Shown here: positions 43,120 through 51,809 of the stretch, in pieces
How the letters are laid out: the number at the start of each line of letters is the position of its first letter
Numbering within the stretch: the first letter of the stretch is position 1
Made by a program: the position numbers and the translations under genes
Source: Lachnospiraceae bacterium
GTDB lineage: Bacteria > Bacillota > Clostridia > Lachnospirales > Lachnospiraceae
DNA length: 53,065 nt
Assembly: GCA_017514845.1 (NCBI GenBank)
Contig: JAFWIM010000049.1
Coordinates: 1-53,065 of the forward strand
Reading direction: 5' to 3'
The notes under the pieces: generated by a model
The model's input: only the letters and a program-made list of their open reading frames with translations
The model's database searches: none
What the model was told of the DNA's origin: nothing

Positions 43120-44541
43120 TTATTCCCTGCCGTCCCAGCAGTATGTGCAGAGATTTTCGCGCGGGATTCCCGTGGCTTCGCACATATCATCGAGCCGGTT
43201 AAATCTCAGAGACGTGAAGCCCATGTCCTCGCAGATTCCCTGCTGCATCGCTTTGTATCTCTCCGAATCCGGATTCGTATACTCCGCTATGATTTCCGGC
43301 GGAACATCCGTTGTTCCCTCGAGCTTGGCAATGACTCGTCTTGCGATCAGCTCCATCTCGGAAGTGGATCTCGAGAAATTGATATACTTGCAGCCGAACA
43401 GGATCGGCGGGCAGGCAGGTCTCACATGAACTTCCTTGGCTCCGCTCCTGTAGAGGAACTCTGTCGTCTCACGGAGCTGCGTGCCTCGGACGATGGAATC
43501 GTCGATAAGAAGAAGTCTACGGTTCTCGATCAGTTCCTTGACCGGAATGAGCTTCATCTTGGCGATCAGGTCGCGCTTTGCCTGCATGGTCGGCATAAAG
43601 GAGCGCGGCCACGTCGGCGTGTACTTGATAAATGGGCGTGAGAAGGGGACGCCGGATTCATTGGCATACCCCACCGCATGAGCCGTGCCCGAATCCGGAA
43701 CACCGGCGACCGCGTCGACTTCATTTTTCGTCATTCCGTCGCGCCTTGCGAGGAGTTTTCCGCATCGCACGCGCATGCCCTCGACCGAGACACCCTCGTA
43801 GCTTGATGTCGGATAGCCGTAATAGACCCACAGGAAGGTGCAAATGCGCATCTTCTTTCCCGGTGCCGCAAGTGTTGTGACACCGTCAGACGTGATGACG
43901 CACACCTCGCCCGGTCCGAGTTCTTTATAGTCAGTATATCCGAGATTGAGGTAGGCAAATGACTCAAGGCTTGCGCAGTAGCCTGTCTCCTTTTTACCTA
44001 TGACCAGCGGAGTCCTGCCAACCTTATCTCTCGCGCAGTAAATACCTTTAGATGTCAGCAGCATAAAAGACATTGAACCGTCAATGATTTCCTGCGCGTA
44101 GCGGATACCCTCGATCAGGTTATCTTTTGTGTTGATGAGAGCCGCAACGAGCTCCGTCGAGTTGATCTCACCGCCGCTCATCTCCATAAAGTGTATGCTT
44201 TTCTGATTCAGGATCTTATCAATCAGCGCATCCTTGTTGTTGATGCGCCCGACTGTCGTGATCGCATACGCGCCGTGGTGAGAACGTATGAGCAGTGGCT
44301 GCGGCTCATAATCGGAAATGGATCCGATTCCCATGCAGCCATGCATCTCATTTACATCACGCTCGAACTTTGTCCTGAAGGGGCTGTTCTCAATATTGTG
44401 TATTGCTCTGTTGAAACCGTCTTTTTCATCGTAGACCACCATACCTGCTCTTCTGGTTCCAAGGTGCGAATGATAGTCTGTGCCGAAAAACAGATCAAAA
44501 ACGCAGTCTTCTGTCTGTGCTGACGCGAAAAATCCTCCCAT
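43120..44541 (-). CDS. PurF-like phosphoribosyltransferase with inactive glutaminase site
   Basis: The 473-residue protein has the PurF layout: an N-terminal class II amidotransferase fold and a C-terminal PRPP-binding domain (LLLIDDSIVRGT, about 343-354). But the catalytic Cys right after Met is replaced: it starts MGGFFA where PurF has MCG. The glutamine-binding GHxRY segment reads GIGSIS. The four Cys that bind a 4Fe-4S cluster in Bacillus PurF appear kept (Cys234, one in RPACPP, Cys465, Cys468). The start (GGAGA before ATG at 44541) is firm, so the loss is real. It may use free ammonia, act as a regulator or have a new role. Confidence 0.85.
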   Translation of the reverse strand: MGGFFASAQTEDCVFDLFFGTDYHSHLGTRRAGMVVYDEKDGFNRAIHNIENSPFRTKFERDVNEMHGCMGIGSISDYEPQPLLIRSHHGAYAITTVGRINNKDALIDKILNQKSIHFMEMSGGEINSTELVAALINTKDNLIEGIRYAQEIIDGSMSFMLLTSKGIYCARDKVGRTPLVIGKKETGYCASLESFAYLNLGYTDYKELGPGEVCVITSDGVTTLAAPGKKMRICTFLWVYYGYPTSSYEGVSVEGMRVRCGKLLARRDGMTKNEVDAVAGVPDSGTAHAVGYANESGVPFSRPFIKYTPTWPRSFMPTMQAKRDLIAKMKLIPVKELIENRRLLLIDDSIVRGTQLRETTEFLYRSGAKEVHVRPACPPILFGCKYINFSRSTSEMELIARRVIAKLEGTTDVPPEIIAEYTNPDSERYKAMQQGICEDMGFTSLRFNRLDDMCEATGIPRENLCTYCWDGRE

Positions 44542-44596
44542 ATGCTCTCCGTTTCTTCAAATATGCTCAAAGCACAATGCAATATCCTGGTTCATC

Positions 44597-44616
44597 TAAT
44601 AAACGCGTTTATTATA
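44597..44616 (-). promoter_or_regulatory. Extended -10 promoter with perfect 18-bp palindrome
   Basis: TAATAAACG/CGTTTATTA (44597-44614) is a perfect palindrome. On the minus strand it overlaps TGATATAAT, an extended -10 (TATAAT at 44611-44616), upstream of the PurF-like gene. The position is typical of a repressor operator; the regulator is unknown. Confidence 0.65.
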
Positions 44617-44845
44617 TCAAAAGTCGGCTGTTTCGTACGCAGTAAATTTCAGAAACGTAGATTTCAATAAAACATTGACACAGTCCGGAAAAATATACCG
44701 ACAGATTAACGAATTTTCGAGTGGCAGAAAATGCAATCGGGACAATCTTGACGATTCCGCCGAAAATGTGACCCCGGATTTTTGCCGGGCTCCCTGCATT
44801 ATCAAAACCGAATCCGCGAATGCACCTTTTTGCGGCGGATCCGCC

Positions 44846-46993
44846 TCATATGCATGTGAGCTTTACCCTGGCGGAGATCAGCCTGGATGTCTCATGGGCG
44901 TCGAACTTGATTTCATAGGCGTTCCTCTCCTCTATATAGCGCAGGATGCTGCCCTCCCCGAACACGCTGTGCATGATTCGCGTGCCCTCCGGAAGCTTCT
45001 CCTCCGCCATAGACCGCAGATAATCCTCGCTCCAGCTGATATCACGCCATGCCTTTTTCACCAGATCAGGCGTCGGCTCATTTTCCCAGTCCACATACCT
45101 CTTATCGATTTCGAGAATGAACCGGGACGGGTAGCGGAAAGAACCGTCAAGATTTCTCCCCTCAGAGTCGGTGAAATAGAGACCTCTCTCAGCCCTCGTG
45201 ACAGCGACAAAAGCCAGCCGTCTCTCCTCTTCCATCGCCTCTCTGGTCGCGGTCCGTTTAGCCGGAAATACTCCTTCCTCCATGGATACCAGAAAGATAT
45301 GAGGAAATTCCAGGCCCTTGGCCGTGTGAACAGTCATGAACTTGACGGCTTTGCGCCTTTCTGCCGTGTCGGCGTTGGAAAACAGGGCCACATGGTTCAG
45401 GTAATCGGCAAGCAGAGCTTCCTCCCCGCACGTCGTCTCATACTCATAGATCGACTGCCGAAGCTCCGCGAGATTGTCAAGCCGCTCCTGGCTCCCCTCC
45501 GTCCGCAGCGCTTCCTCATAGCCGCTCTCCTCAAGCACCGCGGCGACAAGCTCCGAGATCGTCATGTCGTGACAGCGCTTATCAAAATCAGTGATCATAT
45601 CGAGGAATTTCCGGGCTCCGGTCCTTCTGAAAATCTCCTGATCCGCCGTCTGTATGAGAGCATCGATGAGCAGGCAGTTGTTCTTTTCCGCGTACTCCCT
45701 GAGAAATCGCATCCTCTGTTCGCCGATATTTCGCTTCGGCTGGTTGACGATTCTTGCAAATGAGAGATCATCCCGAAATGCGATCAATCTCAAATACGAG
45801 AGGACATCTTTGATTTCCGCCCTGTTGTAGAACTGTACACCTGAGTAGAGCATATAGGGTATCTCTTTTTTCAGGAACACTTCCTCAAAGGTCCGTGTGA
45901 CGAAATGAGACCTGTAGAGGATCGTAATATCGGAAGGCTGAACACCGCTATTTTCCAGTTCCAGCACCTTCTTCGCGACCCACTCAGCCTCATCGCGGGC
46001 ATTGCCGGCATGGTGCCAGACGGGTTTTTCTCCCACATCCAGAGTCGGCAGCAGATCCTTTTTCATGCGGTTCACGTTTTTAGATATCAGAGAATTGGCG
46101 GTATTAAGGACCGACTCGGTGGATCTGTAATTATCCATCATCATGATGGTCTTCGTATTCGGAAAATTCTTATCGAAATCGAGCAGGTAGCGGATGTTGG
46201 CTCCTCTCCAGGTGTAAATCGTCTGATCGGGGTCGCCGACGACAAAGAGATTCTTATGATAGTCGCACAGGACAGCCATCAGCCTGTACTGAAGGTCATC
46301 GATATCCTGGAACTCATCGATCATAATGTATTCGAGCCGCTTCTGCCACTTGAGCTTTATCTCATCACTGCTCTCAAAAATGTAGAGGACGAACTTGATA
46401 AGGTCATTGTAGTCCAGTCCGAAGCACTTTTTCTGTTGGTAGAGATACCCATAAAACAGTATGTCGTCCACCTTCTCCGCTTTCATGTACTTCTGCCTCA
46501 GAAGGTCGATCGGCATTGCGATCATATCCCGATAATACTCCGGCTCGAACTTGCACTTTCGCATCTCGAACATATCCCGGGCATCTTTGAACGTCTTGTC
46601 CCGTAGTGTCAGGTTCCTCTCGCTGTAAATGATCTGCAGCATGGCGTCTATGTCGGAATTATCCAGCACCAGAAAGCTCTCCGGGTACTGGACCGCGTGC
46701 GAATCTTCCTGCAGAACAGAGACACAGAAGCTGTGAAATGTGCTGATATAGCCCGTGTCATTGTCCCGGGTCAGCTGCCTGATGCGGGAGCGCATTTCAT
46801 TGGCAGCCTTGTTGGTAAAGGTCACGCACAGTATATTGGACGGCAGAACGCCGATCTCATTTACAAGGAACGCAAATCTGTGCGACAGAGCCCGCGTCTT
46901 GCCGCTGCCCGCGCCGGCGATCACTCGTATAAATCCTTCTGTGGAGGTCACTGCCTCCCTCTGGCTTGTACTTAAGCCTCTTAGTTCTTCCAT
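44846..46993 (-). CDS. UvrD/PcrA-type DNA helicase (second), SOS-type promoter
   Basis: The 715-residue superfamily 1A helicase has Walker A AGAGSGKTRAL, TFTNKAANEMRSRI, DEFQDIDDLQ, VGDPDQTIYTWRGA, DNYRSTESVLN, TVHTAKGLEFPHIFLVSMEEGVFP and EEERRLAFVAVTRAE, in order. The C-terminal segment (IMHSVFGEGSILRYIE) matches the Tudor-like end of PcrA/UvrD. The start at 46993 follows GGGGGA; an in-frame ATG 63 nt further up is less likely. A consensus promoter containing a LexA box lies 160 nt upstream, so DNA damage should induce it. It is closer to canonical PcrA than the helicase at 36667. Confidence 0.9.
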   Translation of the reverse strand: MEELRGLSTSQREAVTSTEGFIRVIAGAGSGKTRALSHRFAFLVNEIGVLPSNILCVTFTNKAANEMRSRIRQLTRDNDTGYISTFHSFCVSVLQEDSHAVQYPESFLVLDNSDIDAMLQIIYSERNLTLRDKTFKDARDMFEMRKCKFEPEYYRDMIAMPIDLLRQKYMKAEKVDDILFYGYLYQQKKCFGLDYNDLIKFVLYIFESSDEIKLKWQKRLEYIMIDEFQDIDDLQYRLMAVLCDYHKNLFVVGDPDQTIYTWRGANIRYLLDFDKNFPNTKTIMMMDNYRSTESVLNTANSLISKNVNRMKKDLLPTLDVGEKPVWHHAGNARDEAEWVAKKVLELENSGVQPSDITILYRSHFVTRTFEEVFLKKEIPYMLYSGVQFYNRAEIKDVLSYLRLIAFRDDLSFARIVNQPKRNIGEQRMRFLREYAEKNNCLLIDALIQTADQEIFRRTGARKFLDMITDFDKRCHDMTISELVAAVLEESGYEEALRTEGSQERLDNLAELRQSIYEYETTCGEEALLADYLNHVALFSNADTAERRKAVKFMTVHTAKGLEFPHIFLVSMEEGVFPAKRTATREAMEEERRLAFVAVTRAERGLYFTDSEGRNLDGSFRYPSRFILEIDKRYVDWENEPTPDLVKKAWRDISWSEDYLRSMAEEKLPEGTRIMHSVFGEGSILRYIEERNAYEIKFDAHETSRLISARVKLTCI

Positions 46994-47156
46994 ACATCCC
47001 CCGATGAATACTTCCCGCTTTCGGGTAGCAGTCCGCCGGATCCTGCCTGACTGCATTTCCTGGCGGACAATTTTTACTTCGCGTCCCGCTAATCATAATT
47101 CGGGCGATTTCATCGCCCTTTTATCGGGAGTTGTCAGGCAGCTTCCGATAAGATAT

Positions 47157-47185
47157 ATTATACGAACTAATGTTCGTCATGTCAA
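47157..47185 (-). promoter_or_regulatory. Consensus sigma-A promoter with LexA (SOS) box in the spacer
   Basis: On the minus strand TTGACA (47180-47185) and TATAAT (47157-47162) are exact consensus, 17 nt apart. The spacer contains CGAACATTAGTTCG (47163-47176), which fits the Gram-positive LexA/DinR box CGAAC-N4-GTTCG exactly. A GGGCGAT/ATCGCCC hairpin lies in the leader. Confidence 0.9.
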
Positions 47186-47190
47186 CAACG

Positions 47191-47295
47191 AAAGGGACCA
47201 TCGCAAGAGGGAGAGTCAGCACTGCATTTATGAGACGCAATTTGCAAATTCCTTCTAAATGCAGTACTGCCTCTGTCCAAAGCGACAGTCCCTTT
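47191..47295. repeat. 105-bp imperfect palindrome between lon2 and the SOS helicase
   Basis: Arms AAAGGGAC (47191 on) and GTCCCTTT (ending 47295) close nested stems, including ACTGCATTTA/TAAATGCAGT. It sits downstream of lon2 and ends 6 nt before the helicase -35. A short T run on the minus strand allows a terminator role; it is unlike repeats A-D. Confidence 0.55.
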
Positions 47296-47392
47296 CTTCT
47301 ACGCCATTAACAGCATGTCTTCGGCGTTCATGCCGCGCCAAGTTCGAAACATTTTCCCCGCGCGCGTGTTATCCGCCAAAGGCTTAAACTAT

Positions 47393-49690
47393 TCAGCTGG
47401 TTTTCTCATTAGTGTCAGTCAGGATACCCAGCTCCCTCAGCACCTCTTCCACTGTGCTGACCGGAGTGATCTCGAGCACGGACTTGACCTCATCGGCCAC
47501 GTCCCTTAAATCATCGACATTGTCCTTCGGAATAAAGACATGCTTTGCGCCTGCTCTCTGGGCTGCCATGAGTTTCTCCGGCAGTCCTCCGATCGGCTTC
47601 ACATCACCTTGCAGGGACACCTCTCCCGTCATAGCCACCTGCGGGCTGACAGGCACACCTGTGACCAGAGATGAGAGGGCCGTTGTCAGCGTAATTCCTG
47701 CCGACGGTCCGTCCTTGGGGGTCGCCCCGTCCGGCACGTGAATGTGCAGGTCGCTCTCCTTGAAGAGCTCTGTCTTGTCGGGGAATATTGACTTCACCAG
47801 ACTCACCGCAATCTGAGCCGACTCTTTCATGACGTCTCCCAGCTGACCGGTGACGACGGTCTTGCCGCTCCCCTTGGTGAACAACGTCTCAATGAACAGG
47901 ACCTCACCTCCGACCTGCGTCCAGGCGAGACCTGTCACTACCCCGGGACTGGCCACATCCTTCACAAGGCCGTGGCGGATCGGGTGCATATCAAGATAGT
48001 CTCTCAGATTATCCGGACTGATCACCAGTCCTTCCTCTTTGCCGCGGACAATATCGACAGCCGCCATTCTGCAGAGCGTGTCAAGTCTCTTCTTTAATCC
48101 GCGCACACCGGCTTCCCTTGTGTAGTCGTTAATAATCTCATTCAGAGCATCATCGGTCACGGAAAGGCTCTCCTCGCGGATTCCGACTGCGCGCATGGCT
48201 TTTGGAAGAAGATGCCGTCTGGCAATCTCAAACTTCTCAGTCGGAGTATAGCCCTGGAACTGAATGACCTCCATGCGGTCGAGAAGCGGAGCCGGAATAG
48301 TATCAAGGGTGTTGGCCGTGCATATAAAGAGAACATTCGAGAGATCATACGGAACATTCATGTAATGATCTGTGAACGTGTTGTTCTGCTCAGGGTCAAG
48401 TACCTCGAGAAGAGCGCTGGCCGGGTCGCCGTTGTAGGATACGCCGAGCTTGTCGATCTCATCGAGCACCATGACCGGGTTGGATACACCGCTCTTGGCT
48501 ATGCCGTCCATGATGCGGCCTGGCATAGCTCCGATATACGTTCTCCTGTGGCCACGGATATCCGCCTCATCGCGGGCACCGCCGAGGCTGACTCTGACAT
48601 ACTTGCGGCCGAGTGCATTTGCAATACCCTGACCTATCGACGTCTTGCCGCTGCCGGGGGCGCCGACAAAGCACAGGATCGAGCCTGACTGCTGCCTCTT
48701 AAGGTTCATGACCGCGATCTGCTGAAGAATTCTCGACTTGACTTTTTTCAGACCATAGTGGGTCTCGTTGAGAATGGCTTCCGCCTCGTCGAGATCAATA
48801 TTCACGGCTTTCTCCTTCACCCATGATAGGCTGAGGAGGAAATCGAGATAGTCATAGAGCATTCCGGATTCAGGGCTGACCTGTCCCTCCTGCTTCAGGC
48901 GGTTCAGGACTTTCTCTGCTTCCTTGCGTGCGGTATCATTCATCCCGGATTCCCGGATCCTGATCTCGAACTTGCGCAGCTCGGTCACTTCCTCCGGATG
49001 CATCTCGTCCAGCTCTTTCTGCAAATACTCCATCTGCTTCTTTATAGCTGCCTCGCGATAGATTTTTTTGTGCTCTTCTTCCTGAGCATTTTCCGCCTCG
49101 CTGTTGATCTTGTAGGCTTCGAAGTTCTCATAGATCATGTTCTCCATGAGCTCCTGGCGCGCTGCCCTGCTGTCCTCTGCCAGAACGGCATAGCGCTCCT
49201 TGCTCGAGTTCATGAGCCAGGGACCCATAGCGGAGACGATCTCGCCGACCGAGTGCCACTGGGCGATAAAAGCCCTTGATATCTGTATATTCTCGAAATT
49301 CTCGGCGTACTTGAACAGTTGGCGCTTGAGATTCTTCAGTCTCTCCTCGGCAACATCCGGGTCGAGGTCGTCAATATCCTTTCTCTTGGTTATATCAAGA
49401 TCAATACTGTGATCATTATAGATCGTGACCTCATTGAGATTTACACGGCTGCCCGTGCGGATCACGATGTATCCGTTCTGATTAACTTCGGAGATTGAAC
49501 CCTGCACACCGATCGGATAAAAACTGTCTTCAGTAAGCTCCTCACGCGGCAGGTTCTCGCGGCACAAGATCACAGTGACCTTTTCACCCTGATTCGGCAC
49601 CTTGCCTGTCATCTTTTTATAATAGTCTGTCTGCAATACAAATGTGCTCTCAGGCACGAGAATGCTGTTATAAACCGGTACTACTGCCAT
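47393..49690 (-). CDS. lon: ATP-dependent protease Lon (second copy), CIRCE-controlled
   Basis: A second full-length Lon (765 residues). It has an N-terminal LON domain that opens MAVVPVYNSILVPES, a coiled linker, Walker A GAPGSGKT (against GPPGTGKT in the first copy), Walker B VMVLDEIDKLG, and the protease domain with Ser in PKDGPSAG and Lys in GGLPEKLMAA. AAAGGAGGTG precedes the ATG, an optimal site. The promoter carries a CIRCE operator, so heat-shock repressor HrcA should control it, unlike the first copy. The two differ throughout, so this is an old paralogue, not a recent duplication. Confidence 0.93.
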   Translation of the reverse strand: MAVVPVYNSILVPESTFVLQTDYYKKMTGKVPNQGEKVTVILCRENLPREELTEDSFYPIGVQGSISEVNQNGYIVIRTGSRVNLNEVTIYNDHSIDLDITKRKDIDDLDPDVAEERLKNLKRQLFKYAENFENIQISRAFIAQWHSVGEIVSAMGPWLMNSSKERYAVLAEDSRAARQELMENMIYENFEAYKINSEAENAQEEEHKKIYREAAIKKQMEYLQKELDEMHPEEVTELRKFEIRIRESGMNDTARKEAEKVLNRLKQEGQVSPESGMLYDYLDFLLSLSWVKEKAVNIDLDEAEAILNETHYGLKKVKSRILQQIAVMNLKRQQSGSILCFVGAPGSGKTSIGQGIANALGRKYVRVSLGGARDEADIRGHRRTYIGAMPGRIMDGIAKSGVSNPVMVLDEIDKLGVSYNGDPASALLEVLDPEQNNTFTDHYMNVPYDLSNVLFICTANTLDTIPAPLLDRMEVIQFQGYTPTEKFEIARRHLLPKAMRAVGIREESLSVTDDALNEIINDYTREAGVRGLKKRLDTLCRMAAVDIVRGKEEGLVISPDNLRDYLDMHPIRHGLVKDVASPGVVTGLAWTQVGGEVLFIETLFTKGSGKTVVTGQLGDVMKESAQIAVSLVKSIFPDKTELFKESDLHIHVPDGATPKDGPSAGITLTTALSSLVTGVPVSPQVAMTGEVSLQGDVKPIGGLPEKLMAAQRAGAKHVFIPKDNVDDLRDVADEVKSVLEITPVSTVEEVLRELGILTDTNEKTS

Positions 49691-49706
49691 GGTTTCACCT
49701 CCTTTG

Positions 49707-49760
49707 TTAGCACTCGTGTTGTATGAGTGCTATTATTGCATCAAAGGTATTTTTTGTCAA
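49707..49760 (-). promoter_or_regulatory. HrcA/CIRCE-regulated promoter of the second lon
   Basis: TTGACA (49755-49760) and AATAAT (49732-49737) are 17 nt apart on the minus strand. TTAGCACTC-N9-GAGTGCTAT (49707-49733) matches the CIRCE consensus at 17 of 18 arm positions and overlaps the edge of the -10. Confidence 0.92.
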
Positions 49761-49805
49761 GCACTTCATACTTTCTTAATAAGTCTCGTTCTCCCATGGC
49801 AGCAG

Positions 49806-49999
49806 CAGTTCAGACGGGCGTTATCTGAGTCTCAGAATCCGGCGCAAACATCATCTTCATCGAAAAGCGTAAGTCCTCCTCTGCGAGATAATGAAACGCT
49901 TACGCGTTTCCTGATCTCTCGGTCGGACTTACAATGCTTTTCTTACGAAGATGTATGCTTTGCTCCGGGAACGGAGTTGGAGACCGCCCGTCTGAACTG
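49806..49999 (-). repeat. 194-bp palindromic intergenic repeat, copy C
   Basis: Outer arms CAGTTCAGACGGGCG (49806-49820) and CGCCCGTCTGAACTG (49985-49999) pair perfectly. The middle arm CATCATCTTCATCGAAAA matches the right arms of A and B in reverse orientation. The core on the minus strand reads CGACCGAGAGA with an apical GAAACGC/GCGTTTC stem. It lies between the phasin-like gene's terminator and the lon2 promoter. Confidence 0.8.
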
Positions 50000-50040
50000 T
50001 CCCCGCTTAGCATACAAGTTTTGGTATCTTAGACGCGCGC

Positions 50041-50094
50041 AAAAAAGCTGCCTGCGGTCCGGCCACATCCGTGGTCCGGCACTTCGCAGGCAGC
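50041..50094 (-). terminator. Terminator of the phasin-like gene
   Basis: Arms GCTGCCTGCG and CGCAGGCAGC, with a second paired segment inside, are followed on the minus strand by six T (50041-50046). Confidence 0.85.
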
Positions 50095-50129
50095 GGTGAT
50101 AGACTCAATTCAAGCCAGATACTATTGTA

Positions 50130-50681
50130 TTATTCTTCAGCAACTGTGTCAGCGACCGGCTTCTCGAGATCAACATCCTCACATGCTTCGACAGTCTCAT
50201 CCGCAACAGCATCAAGAGCAATCTCTTCCACAGTCTCGATAGCGTCTGCCAGAGCTTCGGCATCGCCCTCAGCTACAGCGTCAACGACCGGCTGGTCGAT
50301 CTCTGCATCGGGAGCCTCAACTGTGTCATCACTGACTGCCTCTTCAACGATAGCGTCGACTACTTCTTTAGCCTCTTCCTTGGCCTCTTCCTTTTCCTTC
50401 TTGTCAAGGCGGTCAAGCATAGAGCGGACTGCGTCACGCTGCTCCTTTGTCATCGCGTCGATGGAAGCGATCACTTCCTTGACGTTCTTCTGGATTACAT
50501 CCGGGTTCAGGTTCTCTTTCGCTCTCTTTTTGAACTCTTCATTGAGGACCTTGCCCTCTTCTACTGTAAGCTCGCCCTTCTTTACAAGATCATCGATGAT
50601 GACGGAAGCCTTTTCTCCCGTGATAGCGACTGCGCCTACGCCTGCAAGAAAAATAGTTCTCAAACCGTCCTTTAATTTCAT
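50130..50681 (-). CDS. Acidic phasin-like protein
   Basis: The 183-residue protein starts MKLKDGLRTIFLAGVGAVAITGEKA, a short hydrophobic segment, then a helical region (about 25-95) resembling phasin/PhaI-type proteins (IIDDLVKKGELTVEEGKVLNEEFKKRAKEN). The last 85 residues are very rich in Glu, Asp, Ala and Val. Phasins coat polyester granules, but in Firmicutes this domain is common without that role. I chose 50681 because AGGCAGG precedes it. It is monocistronic with a strong terminator. Function unknown. Confidence 0.65.
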   Translation of the reverse strand: MKLKDGLRTIFLAGVGAVAITGEKASVIIDDLVKKGELTVEEGKVLNEEFKKRAKENLNPDVIQKNVKEVIASIDAMTKEQRDAVRSMLDRLDKKEKEEAKEEAKEVVDAIVEEAVSDDTVEAPDAEIDQPVVDAVAEGDAEALADAIETVEEIALDAVADETVEACEDVDLEKPVADTVAEE

Positions 50682-50856
50682 TTTGTTACCTGCCTTTCTC
50701 CATATATAAAAATGCAAATGCAAAAAACCCTAAAACAAAGTATATCTGAAATCTACAAAAAAGGAATACCTTTCACGTAAAATTAGCAATAATTTCCCAA
50801 AACCTTCACAGAATTTTATGTATTATTACTAATTATTTATTTTCTTTAGAAAACTT

Positions 50857-51795
50857 TTAATTTTCAGATACAGAATCTTGAACTTCATCCGCATTTTCGG
50901 CTTCAGAGGCATCTCCGGCTTCATCCGTATCGGAGGCACCCGCAACATCGTCCCTGTAAAGGGCTACGAACTCCTCGAGGGTCAGGTCGTGCTCCATGAT
51001 ATAGGTCGCCGCCTCGACACCGACATAGCGGAAATGCCACGGTTCATAGATGATGCCTGTAATGTCCTCTTTCCCTTCCGGGAAACGAACGATGAAACCG
51101 TAGTCCTGGCAGTGGGCTTCCATCCACTGGTACATAGCCGTATCTTCAAGGATAGCGCTCTTGTACTCGTAGTATTCTTCGGTGATATCAGCCGCGAGGC
51201 CGGTCTGGTGTTCCGAGGTGCCGGGACGTGCCACGATCGTGGCGGCCGTCTCCTCGTCATACTCCTGGCACTTCTTCTCAAAGAGATAGGACTGCAGATC
51301 GTAACTGCGATATCCGGAAGACAAATAAACTGTATTACCGGCCGCCCTGCAGTCAGAGACAAAAGCTTCCATCGCGTCATATATCCGATAATCGACCTCT
51401 ATATCTTCGATCTGGACGACATCAGGATAATAATCCTCTATAGAATTCCATGGATTTGCAAGCACATACTCCCAGCTGTTTATGTCGATGTCCGGCTTGT
51501 CTGCATAGGGATCAGGCACAGGCGTTGCTGTGGGCTCCGGCGTCACGGTCGCAGCTAAAGACACGTCCCCCGTCTCCGGCCGTGCAGACGCGGCATCTGT
51601 CCCAGCCGTCTCGCTGCCGGAGAAAGCCTCCGACGATACGCTGCCGGCATTCTTTTTAGCCCCGGCTGCCTTCAGATTTCGGACAGTCGAGACGCATAAG
51701 AGGACTGCGCAGGCAGCCATAAGCAGCCTGAAGGCGAAAAGCTCTCCGCCGGTCAGGTTCTTCTTTCTTTTCTTTCTTCGTTTTTGAGTTGCCAT
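50857..51795 (-). CDS. VanY-type D-alanyl-D-alanine carboxypeptidase
   Basis: An M15-family zinc carboxypeptidase trimming D-Ala from wall peptides. Of 312 residues the first 15 are Lys/Arg-rich, followed by a transmembrane anchor (FRLLMAACAVLLCVS) and a low-complexity Ala/Thr/Pro linker. The catalytic domain has SSGYRSYDLQ, zinc ligands in GTSEHQTGLAADI, and EPWHFRYVG. The C-terminal tail is acidic. GGAGA precedes the ATG. An XRE regulator gene ends 14 bp upstream on the same strand, suggesting cotranscription. Confidence 0.9.
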   Translation of the reverse strand: MATQKRRKKRKKNLTGGELFAFRLLMAACAVLLCVSTVRNLKAAGAKKNAGSVSSEAFSGSETAGTDAASARPETGDVSLAATVTPEPTATPVPDPYADKPDIDINSWEYVLANPWNSIEDYYPDVVQIEDIEVDYRIYDAMEAFVSDCRAAGNTVYLSSGYRSYDLQSYLFEKKCQEYDEETAATIVARPGTSEHQTGLAADITEEYYEYKSAILEDTAMYQWMEAHCQDYGFIVRFPEGKEDITGIIYEPWHFRYVGVEAATYIMEHDLTLEEFVALYRDDVAGASDTDEAGDASEAENADEVQDSVSEN

Positions 51796-51809
51796 TTGGA
51801 GTCTCCGGA

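Noticed and set aside
49689-50099. 136-codon plus-strand frame across repeat copy C
   Set aside because: It runs through the lon2 promoter, CIRCE and a palindromic repeat; there is no ribosome site and no protein-like pattern.
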